Assembly: GCA_026413225.1 (NCBI GenBank)
Contig: CM048557.1
Location: forward strand, 19,260,871-19,324,870
Source: Otis tarda
Lineage: Eukaryota; Chordata; Aves; Otidiformes; Otididae
Direction: 5' to 3'
Length of the DNA: 64,000 nucleotides
Shown: positions 23,601 through 36,589 of the stretch, piece after piece
Layout: each line of letters opens with the position of its first letter
How positions within the stretch are numbered: the first letter of the stretch is position 1
Program-made: the position numbers and the translations under genes
Notes under the pieces: generated by a model
What the model saw: only the letters and a program-made list of their open reading frames with translations
Database searches by the model: none
Told to the model about the DNA's origin: nothing

Positions 23601-26600
23601 TTCTGTGAAGCTGCCATGGATTTATGCAGGCAAAAGAAGAGTCACAAAGCCCCCTACTCTAGGGATCAATTGTCTATTGTTTTTGTTGCAGATCTCTTAA
23701 TCTCTGGAGATTATTCTTCAGTTACTTAAGCGTTCTGGCTGAATTTCAAAACATTGTAATAATGAGTGGGGTGAGGACAGGGGATTTCTAGGCATTAAGA
23801 GAAGTACTTTCATTTTGTCCTGAAGCAGACAAACAAAGTTAAGGATGGCAGCTTGATTCCTGAAGCTATTGGAGGCTTTGGGAATGACAGTACTTGCCAA
23901 TTTAGTGAGCTGATTTACACTAGCTAAAGACTGAGCTAGATCCTCTAGTGCTGCACAGCCGTCACAGAAGTGTCCTACATGATGGCCTCATTAGCTTGGA
24001 AAGATGTCAGCTGAATTCTACTGCTTAGATAAAACAGAAGGATGCTAAAGCTTTTCTCATTCAGATTTATTATCAATATTCTCATCTCTATCTAGTGAGA
24101 AGAGTGTGATTCTTTCTTCCAGTGGTAATCCCTGACAGAGTAATCCCCACTTCCATCACTTCAAGATTACTTAGCTGCATTACACTTCACCTTAACACCC
24201 TGACAAACTCAAGCTGAGGAACAATTCTATGACCAATTTTCAAAGCAGCTTCATGACAAAATTATTATTACACCAATATTTCTGGGTCTGTAGCAGTTGC
24301 CACTAGGTTTCTAAATGGAGTTCAAAATACTAGGATCAACCTGTAAGTCCCTAAATTTATGGGATATGGTTACCAGAGGGATTGCCTCTTGATTCCTTCA
24401 CAACAGTCATGGCTGAGATTTCTAAGGGCACTTCAGTGGGAATTCTCTGACTATAAATCAAAGAGGTCACAGACAGAATGCTTTTCACAGGGATAGGGTA
24501 AAGGCTGGAAATACTTGGATGAAATCTGTATTTTGTAAAAGAGAAAGGAATTGGTTAGTGCCATTTTACAACAAATTACATATATCTGTAGTTCATAGGG
24601 TAGGAATGAGCAGCAGGGCATGAGTCTCCTCTGCACAGGGGATTTTATGAACTTAGATTCATTTAGTTACTGCTATGTACTTAGTGCTTTCGGGGCAAGA
24701 GGCAGAGCAACGCTGTTCTGGTGCACTGTCACCTGAAAAATTCCCATTTAGTTTCAGAGGCTCTAGATCAGACCTATTAAAAGAAAAAGCCATAGCAAAA
24801 GCCCTTACAAAAAAAATGAAGCTAGTTAAATGTTGACAACTGCTGTATAGAATAATAATATTTTTACAAAGCAGACAGAGTTACAGACGTATGATCTCCA
24901 TGCAATGAATTAAATAAGTCTTGAATGCTTTCCATAATTGTTCAATATTTCTCTATTACTTTCATTTAAAGAGCTCTTTATTATGACTATTTGCACCTCC
25001 ACCTGTTGTCTTTCTTATAATCTTTGGGATGTAATATAGCTCTGATTTTTAAAAACAAAAAAAAAAGCATCCCATTACATGGTTGAGCATATTCACCTTC
25101 TACTTCACAGAATTTCTTCAGAAGAAGGAGCACTGAAAAGGTCTCAAGATCCATATTTCATTTGAAAAACAAATACAAAGACAGTCATTCTAAAAATGCA
25201 CGGAATAGTAAGCCACATTCACTTGAGTATAAACAATATTAGGTTTTGATGTAAACCATGATCAATCAGAGAAGTATACACAGTCTCATTTATTTTATGC
25301 TCAATTGCTTTTGCCACAGTTCCTTTCTTCATTGATTCTGTTTTGGTGAATTCACAGGGAAAACAGAAAAGAAAACAAGCAGTCCCCACCCCTCCACCGT
25401 TACAGTACTTTACATGTGTTTCTTTAATTTGGTTCCATTTATGTTTATTTTAGTTCAATCTTTCCTTGTTTTCACTGATTTACAGTTCCTATTGTCCTGG
25501 CAACACAGCAGTCCTGCTCCATCTCTCCTCTCCAGTTAGCCACAGAGAGCATTAACACCAGCCATTGTCTTCCTGTGTGTGCAGTGGTCCTCAGGGAGTG
25601 TGATGAAAGTCAGGAGCTGAGTATTCCTGGGCCAGGTTCTCATGTCAGCAAAAACTTAAATGAAGCATAAATCAATGTATCTGTTTCAAAGGATACTGTA
25701 TACCAATTCAAGCCGAGATTTGGCCCCTTTTTGGCAATGCAGCTATTGGATAGCATATGAAGTAACTGGGGAGTTAAGAAGTCTTTTTTTAGTAACTTTA
25801 ATAAGTAATCCCTCTGGGCTCTTTACAACTAAATACTAGTACTTCCATTTTCTTTATATATGCCAGTTTGAATCTCATGGATGTTTCTTGGTTCCATGTG
25901 ACATTCCTCCATTTGTTGCCAAGGCTGGAAGGTGAGGAGCAAATGGAGCTGGAGATGTTAAGAAGAGGCAGCATGGGCTTGTGCTTAAGGCAATCACTGA
26001 TACCCTGGGAAACTGTATTCTTTCCCTGAGACTGTGATAGTCCTCAGATAACATGCTGCAAGATAAGAAGTCACATATTTGACATGGTTCATTAATTGCT
26101 TCCTACTCCTTAAGTGTCTGATCAGATGTGCTAAGAATTTGCAGCTAAAATTAGAATAAATGATAACTATTTAATTTATAATGCCCAACACAAAGTGAAT
26201 AAACAATCTGCATCTAAATCACTCTGTCTCAATTTCCATCTGGAAAATGTGAATAAAAATATCTAATCTAAAAAGAAAGTTATGGGGAAAAACGTGTGAA
26301 GTACTGGCATACTACAGTGATGACTGCCACAGTAAAACCCAAGGGGAAATTAATTATTGTCTTTTTATAAGGATTTGATTAATATTCAGTAAATAAGTAC
26401 GATCTGCTAATCAAACATTTAGCAATTATAATGAAATTAATTTTTGTTAGCTAAAATTAAACACTGTAGCACTAAAAGAGGTATCGTCACATCCTGACGT
26501 GAGCTTGTGTTGCACTACAATCAGTTTAAACTCAGGAACTTGGCAGCTTTAAAGCTTTGTAACTTTAGTGATGAAACTAGTGTTATTCATATGGAAAACA

Positions 26601-29600
26601 GCAAAGCCACTGCTGAATACAATTCCAAAACATTGCTTTTATAGAAAAAAAAATAAGGAATCAGCCTCTATGCAGTAGGTAAAAAGACTCCATGTATCAT
26701 CCTCAAAGCAGGCATATAAACTCTGAGTGAATTTTCTGATAAATTACAAGTAAATCCATTAAGTAGATTAAGTTAAATTAATTAAAAACAGTGCCCTAAC
26801 TGAGATTTGTCATCTATGACACTTTTGAATTGGACTTGAAGGACCTTCCTGACAAATAACACAGATACATCCAACTTTTTGGATAGCAAAAAACTACCAA
26901 AATCCCCTCTTTGAAGACGTTAAATGGAGGTTAGCAATTGTTGCGATTATTTAGGTTAGCGACAAGCTTGAGCTAAGTTAGCATGTGTCAGCATTTGTGG
27001 AGATCAAGCAAAGGAAAATGAAGAAGAGGTCTGAATGTCTTAGTCTGATCAGGGAAAAGTAACTCTAAGACTGTTAGCTGGCTTGAAGACTCAGGAGAGT
27101 ATTGAAATGGCAGTTCAAATGATGATTAAGCTGAATAGACTCTGCCAGGAGGACGCAGAAAGCTCTGTCACTAGGGAAGAAAAACAAAACTACAGCCTAA
27201 GAGACTGACAGCTCCTCATACCAATATCCTCATATTCTCTTTTCTGTATCCCCAGAAGACTTGGGAGCAATGCAGGCTTCCTCAGAGCACACCAAAGGAG
27301 GAAAAACTTAGGTTAAGCACTATGTCTGACTTGAATGTCCCAAGAGTGACTTCTAAGTTGTGTCCTTGTCTGGAAATCGCTCTAAGTAAGCACTCCAACT
27401 CTTTAATTCTAAGCTTGCACTTAAATGTGTGACTGAATTTATACCTGTAACTCTCTGGATCCTGAGCACTTTCTCATCCTCAAAATTTTTTACTAATTTC
27501 ACCCTTCTCAGGCTGTTGCTCCTTAAGGTGGGTACCTTTAGACAAAAGCACAGTGAAGATGACATTCCTTCTAGAAAGACCAAGGGACTCCAGTTTGCTT
27601 TATGTATTTCCTGCTTTCTCTTCACGCTTTCCATAGCACATCCTCCATCTGTCAATCTTTGCAAAGACTCTGCTCACTCTGTCTCATGCCCATATGGCTA
27701 AGTTGCTGTGTTGAGCAAAGAGATGGACCGTGCCTCAGTCTCTAATGCTGCAGGGAGACACTAGCCCATTGATGAATCTCAGAGGCTGTAGAAACAGTCC
27801 TTTGTTCACGTGCCAGGTGTCCCAAGTAACACTTTTTGTTATTTGTGGTTTTGGAGAGGGTTTTTTGCATAATGTGAACTCATATATGGTTTCATGTTGA
27901 CAGCTGCAGAGGAGAAGTAGGGCTGTTCTTCTTGTTCATCACTGACTTGTTGGCCACAGGTCTGCCCACAAGTGATGGAGTATGAGAGCTTTACTGACAG
28001 GCACCTGGCAGCAGCTACGTTGAATGACAACATCCTTGTGCGTCTGTCAGTTTGACGCCCCGCAAGGAAGCCACTTTGGTACCAGTTTACAGACTGGAGC
28101 TGAAAGTATCAATTTTTTTTCATGCAGCAAAAAGAGAGGCCTCAGTGCTTGTCTCCTTTCTGCCATCGGAAATCAGTGGGAACACAGTGCTGTAACTCAG
28201 AATAAGTTACTAATGAAGGAAGATGGACATTTTTACAGACAAGTTCTAATCCACAAGGTAAATCAAAACTCCCATAAGTGGAAACAGTGGCTGCGTTGGT
28301 TCATAGAGATGTAAGGTTTAATTTCTCAGTTTGTATACAAACACTAAATCAATGGGATTCCTGTGTATGAAAAACTCACTCAAGTCAATTATCTCTATTG
28401 GGTATTAGATTAGACTCTGCCTGCAAGACAAATTGCCTATATGTTGACTGAAACCAAAATTAAGGCTACTGTGAAAGGTACTTTGAAATCTAAGACACCA
28501 CATAACTGAAGAATAAGTTTACATTAAAAATGTAAAGTGATGAAAAGAATTGTCATGAAGCACTGTATTGATAAAGACAAACTCTCCCATTATTTGACTT
28601 GCATCTGTCCACTTATGCTTGCATTGCTGTTCTACCTCTGTTCCTAAATCATGTTGAAATGTAAGGCTTCCATATTTATTTACATTTCTAAAAGACTTTG
28701 TGTGAGCAACTGAGGATGAAGGAATGGTGACTATTGTCAGGCAATTGAAGGCAACTGATTCACGAGCTACCCTAATTTGCCTCTATTTATGTCCTTTTAA
28801 GTAGTCTGTCCTCACTGAACTTAAACTGCCATAAAGCAACACCACCACCTACAGCTCAAACATCAGACTCTCCACCATATGCTAACTGCACCTCTCTGTC
28901 CTGAGCTAAAGCTGTGTCAGACCTAAGAGTAACAGGTTACTTCTTTTTAAAATACATAATATCATTTTAATTTATCCAAAATTAGAGGTTGGTTTGGAAA
29001 AAAAAAAACAAAACAAAAAACCTCAATGCAATTTTTTTTTAAAAGACAGATTCTTCTCTATGTCTTCATTCTGCACTCTGACTTCTGCAGTACAGGACTC
29101 CCCATGAAATGCCTTTATGCATTGTAAGCAGAACATTTTAGCGCCAGAGCAATCCAAGTTCCTCAGAAATTGGTGTTTCTGTACTTCTATAGAAAAAAAA
29201 AGCCTTCATCAGCAATGGGAGCTCATGAAGTGAATGTTGCAGAGAAATACTTCTTTTTCTACTGCTGGAAATGGATACCACAGCATAAAAATCATTCTAC
29301 TCCATTCATTTTCCAGTGGTTCTTTGTCCCATGTTGCCAATCACACTGTGGCTTTGGTAGGCTGAAAAGGGATACTTCCCCCTAGGATTCACACAGGTGG
29401 GTACCAGGCTGCATTGTACAGTTGAGGGAACCACGGTCCCCACGGTGACAGTGACAGAGAAAGTTAAAATCTTGTTACTTACAGATAATAGGCGTTGAGG
29501 GGAAGTGAGAGAGCTCACGATGCTATTCTGTCCCATGGCCATTACCCATTCCTCCCCAGATTAGTAGAGCAAATTCGTTGGCGGCTTTTGACTCCTTGTT

Positions 29601-32600
29601 TTCCTTAGAAAGCTCTGTTAGTGGTTTTTTTTTGGTACCAGTGTAGTCTTGCTATTAGAGGGAACCACAAAACCTTCGATATAGAAAAGGCCCGTGGTTA
29701 CCTGAATTTATTGTCTGTAACCCTGGCGGTGTCTGTTTGTGCACCATGTTTTCAGTTGTCACCAGATGTACAGTTATGCAGAATAATGCATACAAATTGT
29801 TCTTAAGATGCAATGCTAAGCCACTCATGTAGCTGTTACAGCTTTCAGTACCAAGATATTGGTTTATAGCTTTGGCATTAGTCCAGTCAAGAAAGTTCTG
29901 TTCAAGTCTTTTGTAGTGTCTTTGCATGATTAACCACTTTGTGACCAGAGGAGGCCTAAATATGCTGTTCAAGCATTTCAGAGAATGCAGGTAATAGCCA
30001 TTAAAATTTTAAAAAATGAAGAAAACAAGTGTGTGTCAGTGTACTGGCAGCTTTGCTTAAGTAGAGAGCTAAAGGTTCACTGGACAGGGGAGTTTCTTTT
30101 AGTTAAAAGGCACGGGAAGCTTAATAAGATTTCACTTCAGATATGATCCATGAGGTCAGTGGTACTAATTTGCACTAGCTGAAGATCTGAGCTTGTCTGT
30201 TTATACTTCCAGACTCCTACAGTACTCATGCCGTGCTATACATTACACTAATACTTAAAGGAGTTAGAGCTGATAATAGAAAATCACTGCTGCCAATGCT
30301 GAAAAGTGATCCACAGTGAGTATGATTAGATGCAGCCATACAGATCTGTTGTGCAAACGCTTAAGCAATCAACAGAAAAGAATTTTGAAGATGCCATTCA
30401 CAGGGGCTCCATTCTCTGAGGAGCCACAGATGTAGGCAAAGAGAATCCTGTGGCCTGTTTTAGCCTTAGAGTTATTACCTGTATCTCCGTCATACTCAAC
30501 CTACTCCTGCAGGCTAGGAGGACCCATATCTGTATAATGGATCTGTTCACATGCTCACAGGCTTCAATTCTGTTAGACAATGCATTTTTTTGGGGTGGAT
30601 CTCAATAGCATTAGCTACAAAATCTGTCTGCAATCTGAGATCTGGACCCCCTACTCTAGCTGTGTTTAGTAAAAGAACTTTTAACTTTGCCACGTTGACC
30701 ACCAGAGGGTAGTAACATACATTTGCACTAGGTGCCCTGCAATAGGAGAATGGAGTAAGATGCAGAAGAAGATAGAAACGGAAATCTGGTGTACAGAGAG
30801 GAGGTGCCAGACCTCACCAATGCAAGTGTGTTTTGCCCTCCATACATGTGTCACTGTATAGACAATCATTCATTACTGTGAATCTGTGAGATCAAGGATT
30901 ATTGGCCAGCTAGGAGAACCATGTATGAAATTCCATGTTTGAAGTCAAGTCATGCGCATATTGGTTTTCAAGACCTTGCCTTAGACAACACAGAACAAAA
31001 AGGTAGAACACTACATTATTTTCCACAGTTGTATGGGTAGCTGGAAATAGCTTCAATGCATTGTACTGTTACTAATGCTAGCAGAGCTACCAGAGTGATT
31101 TCTGCATGAGAGGGCAAGAAGTTTTTGACTTGTAATTATCTAAATCTTTACAGGTGGGGTAGAAAGTTTTTTAAGCCATCTTGGTACTCAAACATCTGAT
31201 TTAGGTTCACACAGAACTGAGTTGCTGTCAAAAAGCTCACCAGAAGTCTGCCATATATAAACAGGTACATTTTGCTGAAGGATCTCTCAAACAGTAGGAT
31301 TCAGTATAGTTTGTTCACAGACCTAAATCTTTTCCTGTCTTTACATATCTTATTCTCATCTGTCTGCGTGTCCCTGTTCCTGTTTATGCCATCTAGAGCT
31401 CTATCCAGAGCACCTCTGAGCATCTTTAACAAGTATCTTTAACTGTTGTTACCGATATCACAAGTTTTGCTGTAATTGGGAACAAGAACAGTATTTTTAC
31501 CCTTTTGGTTTTCAACTTTTCGTGCTTCTATGTTTTAAAAGCAAAATTGTTTCTACTTGTCTCCTTTGAGACAGTCAGCTTGATTTCACATCATTGATAA
31601 TCAGATGGACTTCATGACACATACTGAGTTGCTAAGGTTTAGCAGAAAGTATTTTGGATTTTTTTTTTCTTTTGAGTGTCCTAGGATTTTATGCCTATGG
31701 CAAGAAATAGAGAAAAAAAAAGCTGCTTTGTGGCTGTTGAATTTGGACTCCTAAGTTGTTTTCAACCCTGTTTCAGTTGTAGACCTCTCAAATGATGCTG
31801 GCTGAATTATTTTATGTCTCTGTACCATAAGCCTGTCTTTGTGAACTGAGGAGAGTCATCGCTGGGAGAGAGATTGTCACATACTTATGTCTGACCAGTA
31901 CTACATCTCTTACTCAGGTTTGGACCTTTACATCAAATAGTAACATAAAATCTAATAATCTGTAAATGCTGACATGAACAACATACATGCAGTGGGAATT
32001 TCCCTTTTTAAAAATGTCCACCAGAATGGAAACGGTGTTAAGGCCAGGTCTTGACTTTACCACCACTGATGTTTGTTTACTTGGTACATTTTTTTAAAAG
32101 TCTACTTCTATCTGTGCAGGACCTGTCTTTGGACTTTTAAGAGACATACGACACTACTCCTGTCTAAGCTCATTTTGCTTACTTCTGCCACTCCAGTTCA
32201 GGCCTGTTTCACTAGTATTTACTTACACGTGAGTTGTGTGTTCTTTATTTTAGGTATATTTTGTTTTTTCTTAATAAAAGGGGGATAAATGGAAAACCCA
32301 ATGAAATAGCTCTTCTATGGCCTCTCTCATCCTGTGCCTTGCAAGTTCTGGGACTGCTAATGTCAGTCTCTGTGATTTATCTGCAGGGGTGAAGTTGTTC
32401 TGACCTGCAATAACAAAGTACATCATTGTTGGCTTGCATGTTATAAAAAAGATGCACAATACTCACATCTAAAAGTCAGAATAAACCTTTTACGCAGCTC
32501 TTTGTCAGTTCTACAAATGGTTGCAGTTAATCAATGCTATAAAACTTTCCTTCGGGCACTAGTATTCAGCTTTCACACTGGGAAAAGCAGTTTGAGTGTG

Positions 32601-33534
32601 ACATTTTAAATATTGGTAGTATTATCTAATGAAATAACTCGGGGTTTGAAAATTCCTATCACTAAAAAAGCACAAAACTGCTGTTGAGTTAGAGTATTTA
32701 AAAACATCTTTTGGAGCACTGGGAAAAAAAAATACATTGTACAGACACTATTATTTTGCTAATCTTTTCCTGCATGCATTCTGACTCGACCAGAGGTCTA
32801 CTGTCCCATCGGTGCATCCATGTAATTTTCATCAACATTAATGGGACCGATGGGTATGAAATGAGGAGGGCATACAATGAACTCAAATTTTTTTTTTTCT
32901 TTATTAACAAGTGTCAGGCAAATCTTGTTACAAGGAAAGCCTTTGAGACTTTTGTAGATTTAGCAAACATATTGGGATTTCTCCAGGATATATATTTTTT
33001 TTCATTTTGTATTTTACAGATTTGCCATTCTGGAATCAAGTAGCTCCATCTCAGGGGCTGTGCAAAGAAAAGAGGCAAAGGAAAGGAAAGTCTCCCAGGT
33101 GATGGGAAACTGTGGAAATTCCATAGGCTTTTATCCGATGGTTTAACAGTAAATCACTGCCTAGACATTTTCTTACTCACAGTTAGGTGTACAAAAAGTG
33201 AAGATGGCATTTGGAATTTTGTTTTTATGAAGCCCAGAAAAAGCAACATTATATCTATTGAAGCTATTTTCTTAGCATGTCCTGAAAGTCTGGACATTCA
33301 AAAAAAAATACATCATAGAGGAAAAATTTGAAAAGATGATAGTGGAAAAGGCGGAGGAAAAAAAAAAGCCTTCTGGGACTGTCATAGTACACACTGTACT
33401 GTATCCAAGGTAAGCCTGTGCCTAGAGGGCACAATCTATCTTTAAGTGTATCTGACCTACTAACCACAGTGAAAAAAAAAGAGCAGGTGATCTGATTTAT
33501 TGCTTTTCTGAGATAATAACTTTTGCATTGGCAG
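20641..33534. other. Long AT-rich noncoding stretch
   Basis: Nearly 13 kb without a convincing exon or recognisable interspersed repeat. Open frames are short, in no consistent strand or phase. Blocks rich in TAATTA-type motifs occur around 21600-21800 and 26340-26470. A CTCF-like word is at 30697-30714. A/T homopolymers lie near 23400 and 28999-29040. Regulatory elements for the downstream gene could lie here but cannot be shown from one sequence. Confidence 0.5.
30697..30714 (+). promoter_or_regulatory. CTCF-like motif
   Basis: GACCACCAGAGGGTAGTA resembles the vertebrate CTCF core CCACCAGRGGGCGC over the CCACCAGAGGG part and departs from it at the 3' end. Motif match only. Confidence 0.25.
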
Positions 33535-33639
33535 GAGAAATTTGAAGAAGGCACTGATGCTAATGTGTGTGCTGCCACTCTCATGAAGTTCATGGACAGA
33601 GCAGTTGTGTCCCAGCTTTTCAACAAAACTGTTGAAAAG
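33535..33639 (+). other. Orphan exon-like open frame, 35 codons
   Basis: A pyrimidine-rich acceptor context ending TTGCATTGGCAG is followed by exactly 105 bp, then AAG|GTCAGC, an acceptable donor. In the open frame (33523-33717) both boundaries are phase 0. The peptide begins EKFEEGTDANVCAATLMKFM and ends SQLFNKTVEK, amphipathic and not low complexity. I do not recognise the protein. No matching neighbouring exon was found, so it may be an isolated exon, a relic or chance. Confidence 0.2.
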
Positions 33640-33980
33640 GTCAGCACAAACAGACCATATTCAAAAAAGATGATCTTTCAGTGCTCATGTAAGAGTGTTT
33701 GTGGTTCTTATTTCTAAGCAGCTGAAAAAACCTAAATAATATGCAAAGAATGCATTTCTGATACAACTTTACAAGAATCTTAGACTTTTCAAGGATCCTT
33801 TTCAAGGATCTCCAAGTATATTCTAAAGAATAGCTGAGTTGGAAAGATTTTTCCGAAAAGGAATGAAAAGGAAGCTAAAGGCAGTAATGGGATTTCAGAC
33901 ATCCCAACTTTTGGCTGCCTTCTTTTAGCTAATTTTAATACGACCAATGATTAGGAGGGCAGGAGCTCTGCATTTTTTGG

Positions 33981-34382
33981 TGACAGGCTGAGAGAGTTCG
34001 GGCTGTTCAGCCTGGAGAAGAGGAGGCTCCTGGAAGACCTGATAGCGGCCTTCCAGTACCTCAAGGGGGCCTCCAGGAAAGATGGGGAGAGACTGTTCAG
34101 TAGGGCCTGTTGTGATAGGAGAAGGGGTAATGGTTTTAAAATAGAGGGAGGTAGATTTAGATTAGATATTAGGAAAAAATTTTTTACACTGAGGGTGGTA
34201 GAACACTGGAACAGGTTGCCCAGAGAGGTGGTGGATGCCCCATCCCTGGAAACATTCAAGGCCAGGTTGGATGAGGCTCTGAGCAACCTGATCTAGTTGG
34301 GGATGTCCCTGCTTCTTGCAGGGGGGTTGGACTAGATGACCTTTGAAAGTCCCTTCCAACCCAAATTATTCTATGATTCTAT
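33981..34382 (+). mobile_element. CR1 LINE 3' end, young
   Basis: Begins GTGACAGGCTGAGAGAGTTC and codes in plus sense for [15 protein letters not shown]..., then [20 protein letters not shown], and ends ALSNLI, stop, 3' UTR and tail CTATGATTCTATA near 34382. It is nearly identical to the last ~330 bp of the minus-strand CR1 at 8288-9472. Differences noticed include a TTTGAAAG/TTTGAAGG change in the 3' UTR. It is severely 5' truncated, as is usual for CR1. Confidence 0.88.
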
Positions 34383-34504
34383 AAAACCAAGAAAAACAAG
34401 TGATGCAAAAGAAAACAATTACTCGCCACCAATTGATGCTCAGTCAGTCCCTGCGCAACAGCAGCCCATGCCAACCTCCACTCCTCCCAGTTTTATTGCT
34501 GAGC
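34383..34504 (+). mobile_element. LTR scrap joined to CR1 3' end, second copy
   Basis: It follows the CR1 tail directly: AAACCAAGAAAAACAAGTGA, then TGCAAAAGAAAACAATTACT and the GATGCTCAGTCAGTCCCTGC block, ending TTTTATTGCTGAG. The minus strand of 8148-8287 has the same sequence with only a few changes (for example GCGCAACAGCAG against GCACAGCAGCAG) and the same junction. It resembles the middle of the family B LTR. Confidence 0.65.
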
Positions 34505-34550
34505 TGATCTTTGAAGGTCCCTTCCAACCCTAACCATTCTGTGATTCTCC
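34505..34550 (+). mobile_element. CR1 3' tail fragment
   Basis: TGATCTTTGAAGGTCCCTTC, then CAACCCTAACCATTCTGTGA and TTCT is the terminal ~45 bp of a CR1 3' UTR. It is of a slightly different subfamily from the CR1 at 33981-34382, so it is not a simple duplication of that element's tail. Confidence 0.6.
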
Positions 34551-36589
34551 CAGTGGAGTCGCAAATATCGGTGACATAAACTCACTGGTTAGTTGGGCAA
34601 TTCTTTGTCAGAGTACCTTGCCCAAGCTCACGCAGTAAATAAAAAGCAAAACCCGTGTAACAGGACAGAGTTCTATTTTCCAAAGTTTGTTTATTCAACC
34701 AGTTTGTAACACTTTCTTCCTGTTCCAGCTGAACCACTTAATCACTACAATGTTATAGTTTGTTTCAGCTTTTTATATCACCAACAGGTAGGGATTTAAA
34801 AAGCACTTTGCTGTTCACCTTTCAGCCAACCTCATAACTTTCATATGCGTATTGTTTTGTTTTGCTAGAGGCTTTCCCAACAGGCTGGTGTTTCCTCTGA
34901 AAAGCTGGATCACCTATGGAGCTAGGAGCTGTGACCTTCTGTGCTTGAATGGTTCTACAGAAACTTCAGAACTTCCTTTACTTTTTTTTTTAAAAAAAGA
35001 AAAGTCATTAAAACATAGGTTTTAGAGAGTCTGAAATCCCCTCCTACAATTCTTTGCTCTTTGGGGAGGCAGGGAAAGTGCTTCAGCCTTCAGTATTCTG
35101 GATTGCCCTGTTCAATACCTCATGGATTCTGGAGTGGGATTTTTCAGTTTTTGATAAATACTAATTGTACTTTTATGCTAGCAGGATTAGCATAGCTCAA
35201 TTGTCTAAACATTGTTCTAGTATATAGCAATATTGTTCTAATATCTAATAAATATCGCATCTGGTATCTGTTGCTCCCACTCTGAATGTTTTTGGGCCTC
35301 TTTACTACTGAGCAGAAAGGCTCTGAAGAAAATTCAGCTACTGAGGAAGGTGTTCGTATTTCAGTGTACATTTTTTGTTAGTTTTCTTGGGCTTTTTTTT
35401 TCTTACTGAACAAATGATTGGTATAGTTAAGAAACACCTTTTAAGGTAAGTGATGTTGGTTTTCCTTTGTGATATAAAACCAATATTTTGACTGTTATAA
35501 GCAACCACTTGCACCAATTAATAGACCTCAGTATGTGAATGTTCAGAACAGCCTATCCTTTCTTGTCTGTGCAACTGGTGGTAGAAGAATCCTGTAGCTG
35601 CTTTCGTTTTGATGAGCCATATCCTATTGACTCCTCAAATTGTTCTTCAGTCCTTCACTTTATCAGATGAACCTCTTCCTATTGCTTTACGCTTGATTCC
35701 ACTGTCAGTTGTGCTGGCTGTTGCTAATGTACACCTGCCTTACAGTTTTCATCCCATCCCAACTACTGTCCTAAGTCAGGAACTACCTCATGTGATCTGT
35801 CTTAAAAGCTTATCTTTTGCACTTGCAACTGCTATGTGTGGCAATTTGATGAATAGATATAGATCTGCTCAGTGGTGCACAGTGGCCTCAGGTTCTTGGC
35901 TCCTTTGTTCTTTTCGCCTACTGCTTAGCTTGACACTCTTTTTTTTATCATTTTTGAGTAATGCCTTTTGTTTTCTGTGAGACTGATGTGAATACAAAGA
36001 GCAAAGTCCCACTTTTTCACCTCATCAATCTCTTAGCTCATCTTTTACCAAATACCTGGGATAGTGTATTTTTATGGAACAGGGGACCCTTTATCATTTT
36101 GCCATTGCCATCAATTGCTTGCCTGTCTTTACCTCTAACTCTTCCTTTCAACATTTTGTGGGAACCTAGGGCTGGATGTCATCTTCTCAAATTCCCAGGG
36201 GTGCTAAATTGCTACAAATCTGTGCACTTCGCTATTTCCCACTATGTGTCAAATGGCAGGTAAACCTTATCTTTCAAGAGATCACAATTCCTGTCTGAGG
36301 GTCATTTCTATAATTGTCCCTGCAGTAGTAATGGCAGGCTAGAGTATCCAAGAAACCAAATGCTTCCTGTGGTTAAAAGACAAATTATCCAACAGCATAG
36401 CATATACAATGTTAAGCTGTATAAAATCCCACAGAGAAGCTCAGAGAGACAACAGGAGGGAGGTGCCCAAACAATACTGTACTGGCCTACTCCCAGGTCC
36501 ATCACAGGGCACAAGCCCAGAAGAGCACAGGGGCACAAGGGCTGGCAGGAACCCAAATCAAGGACTCTCCAATCAGATTTTGGACTAAA
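34551..36589. other. Intergenic, no gene seen
   Basis: About 2 kb. It contains a hydrophobic open frame of about 122 codons at 35612-35980 that I do not recognise and do not call as a gene, and T-rich runs near 34980 and 35391. Confidence 0.5.

Noticed and set aside
20641-33534. Hidden genes in the long quiet stretch
   Set aside because: Scanning both strands gave only short frames without motifs. Nothing beyond composition was supportable.
35612-35980. Hydrophobic ~122-codon open frame
   Set aside because: No recognisable domain, no promoter or splice context, and T-rich sequence by itself gives Leu/Phe/Ser-rich peptides.
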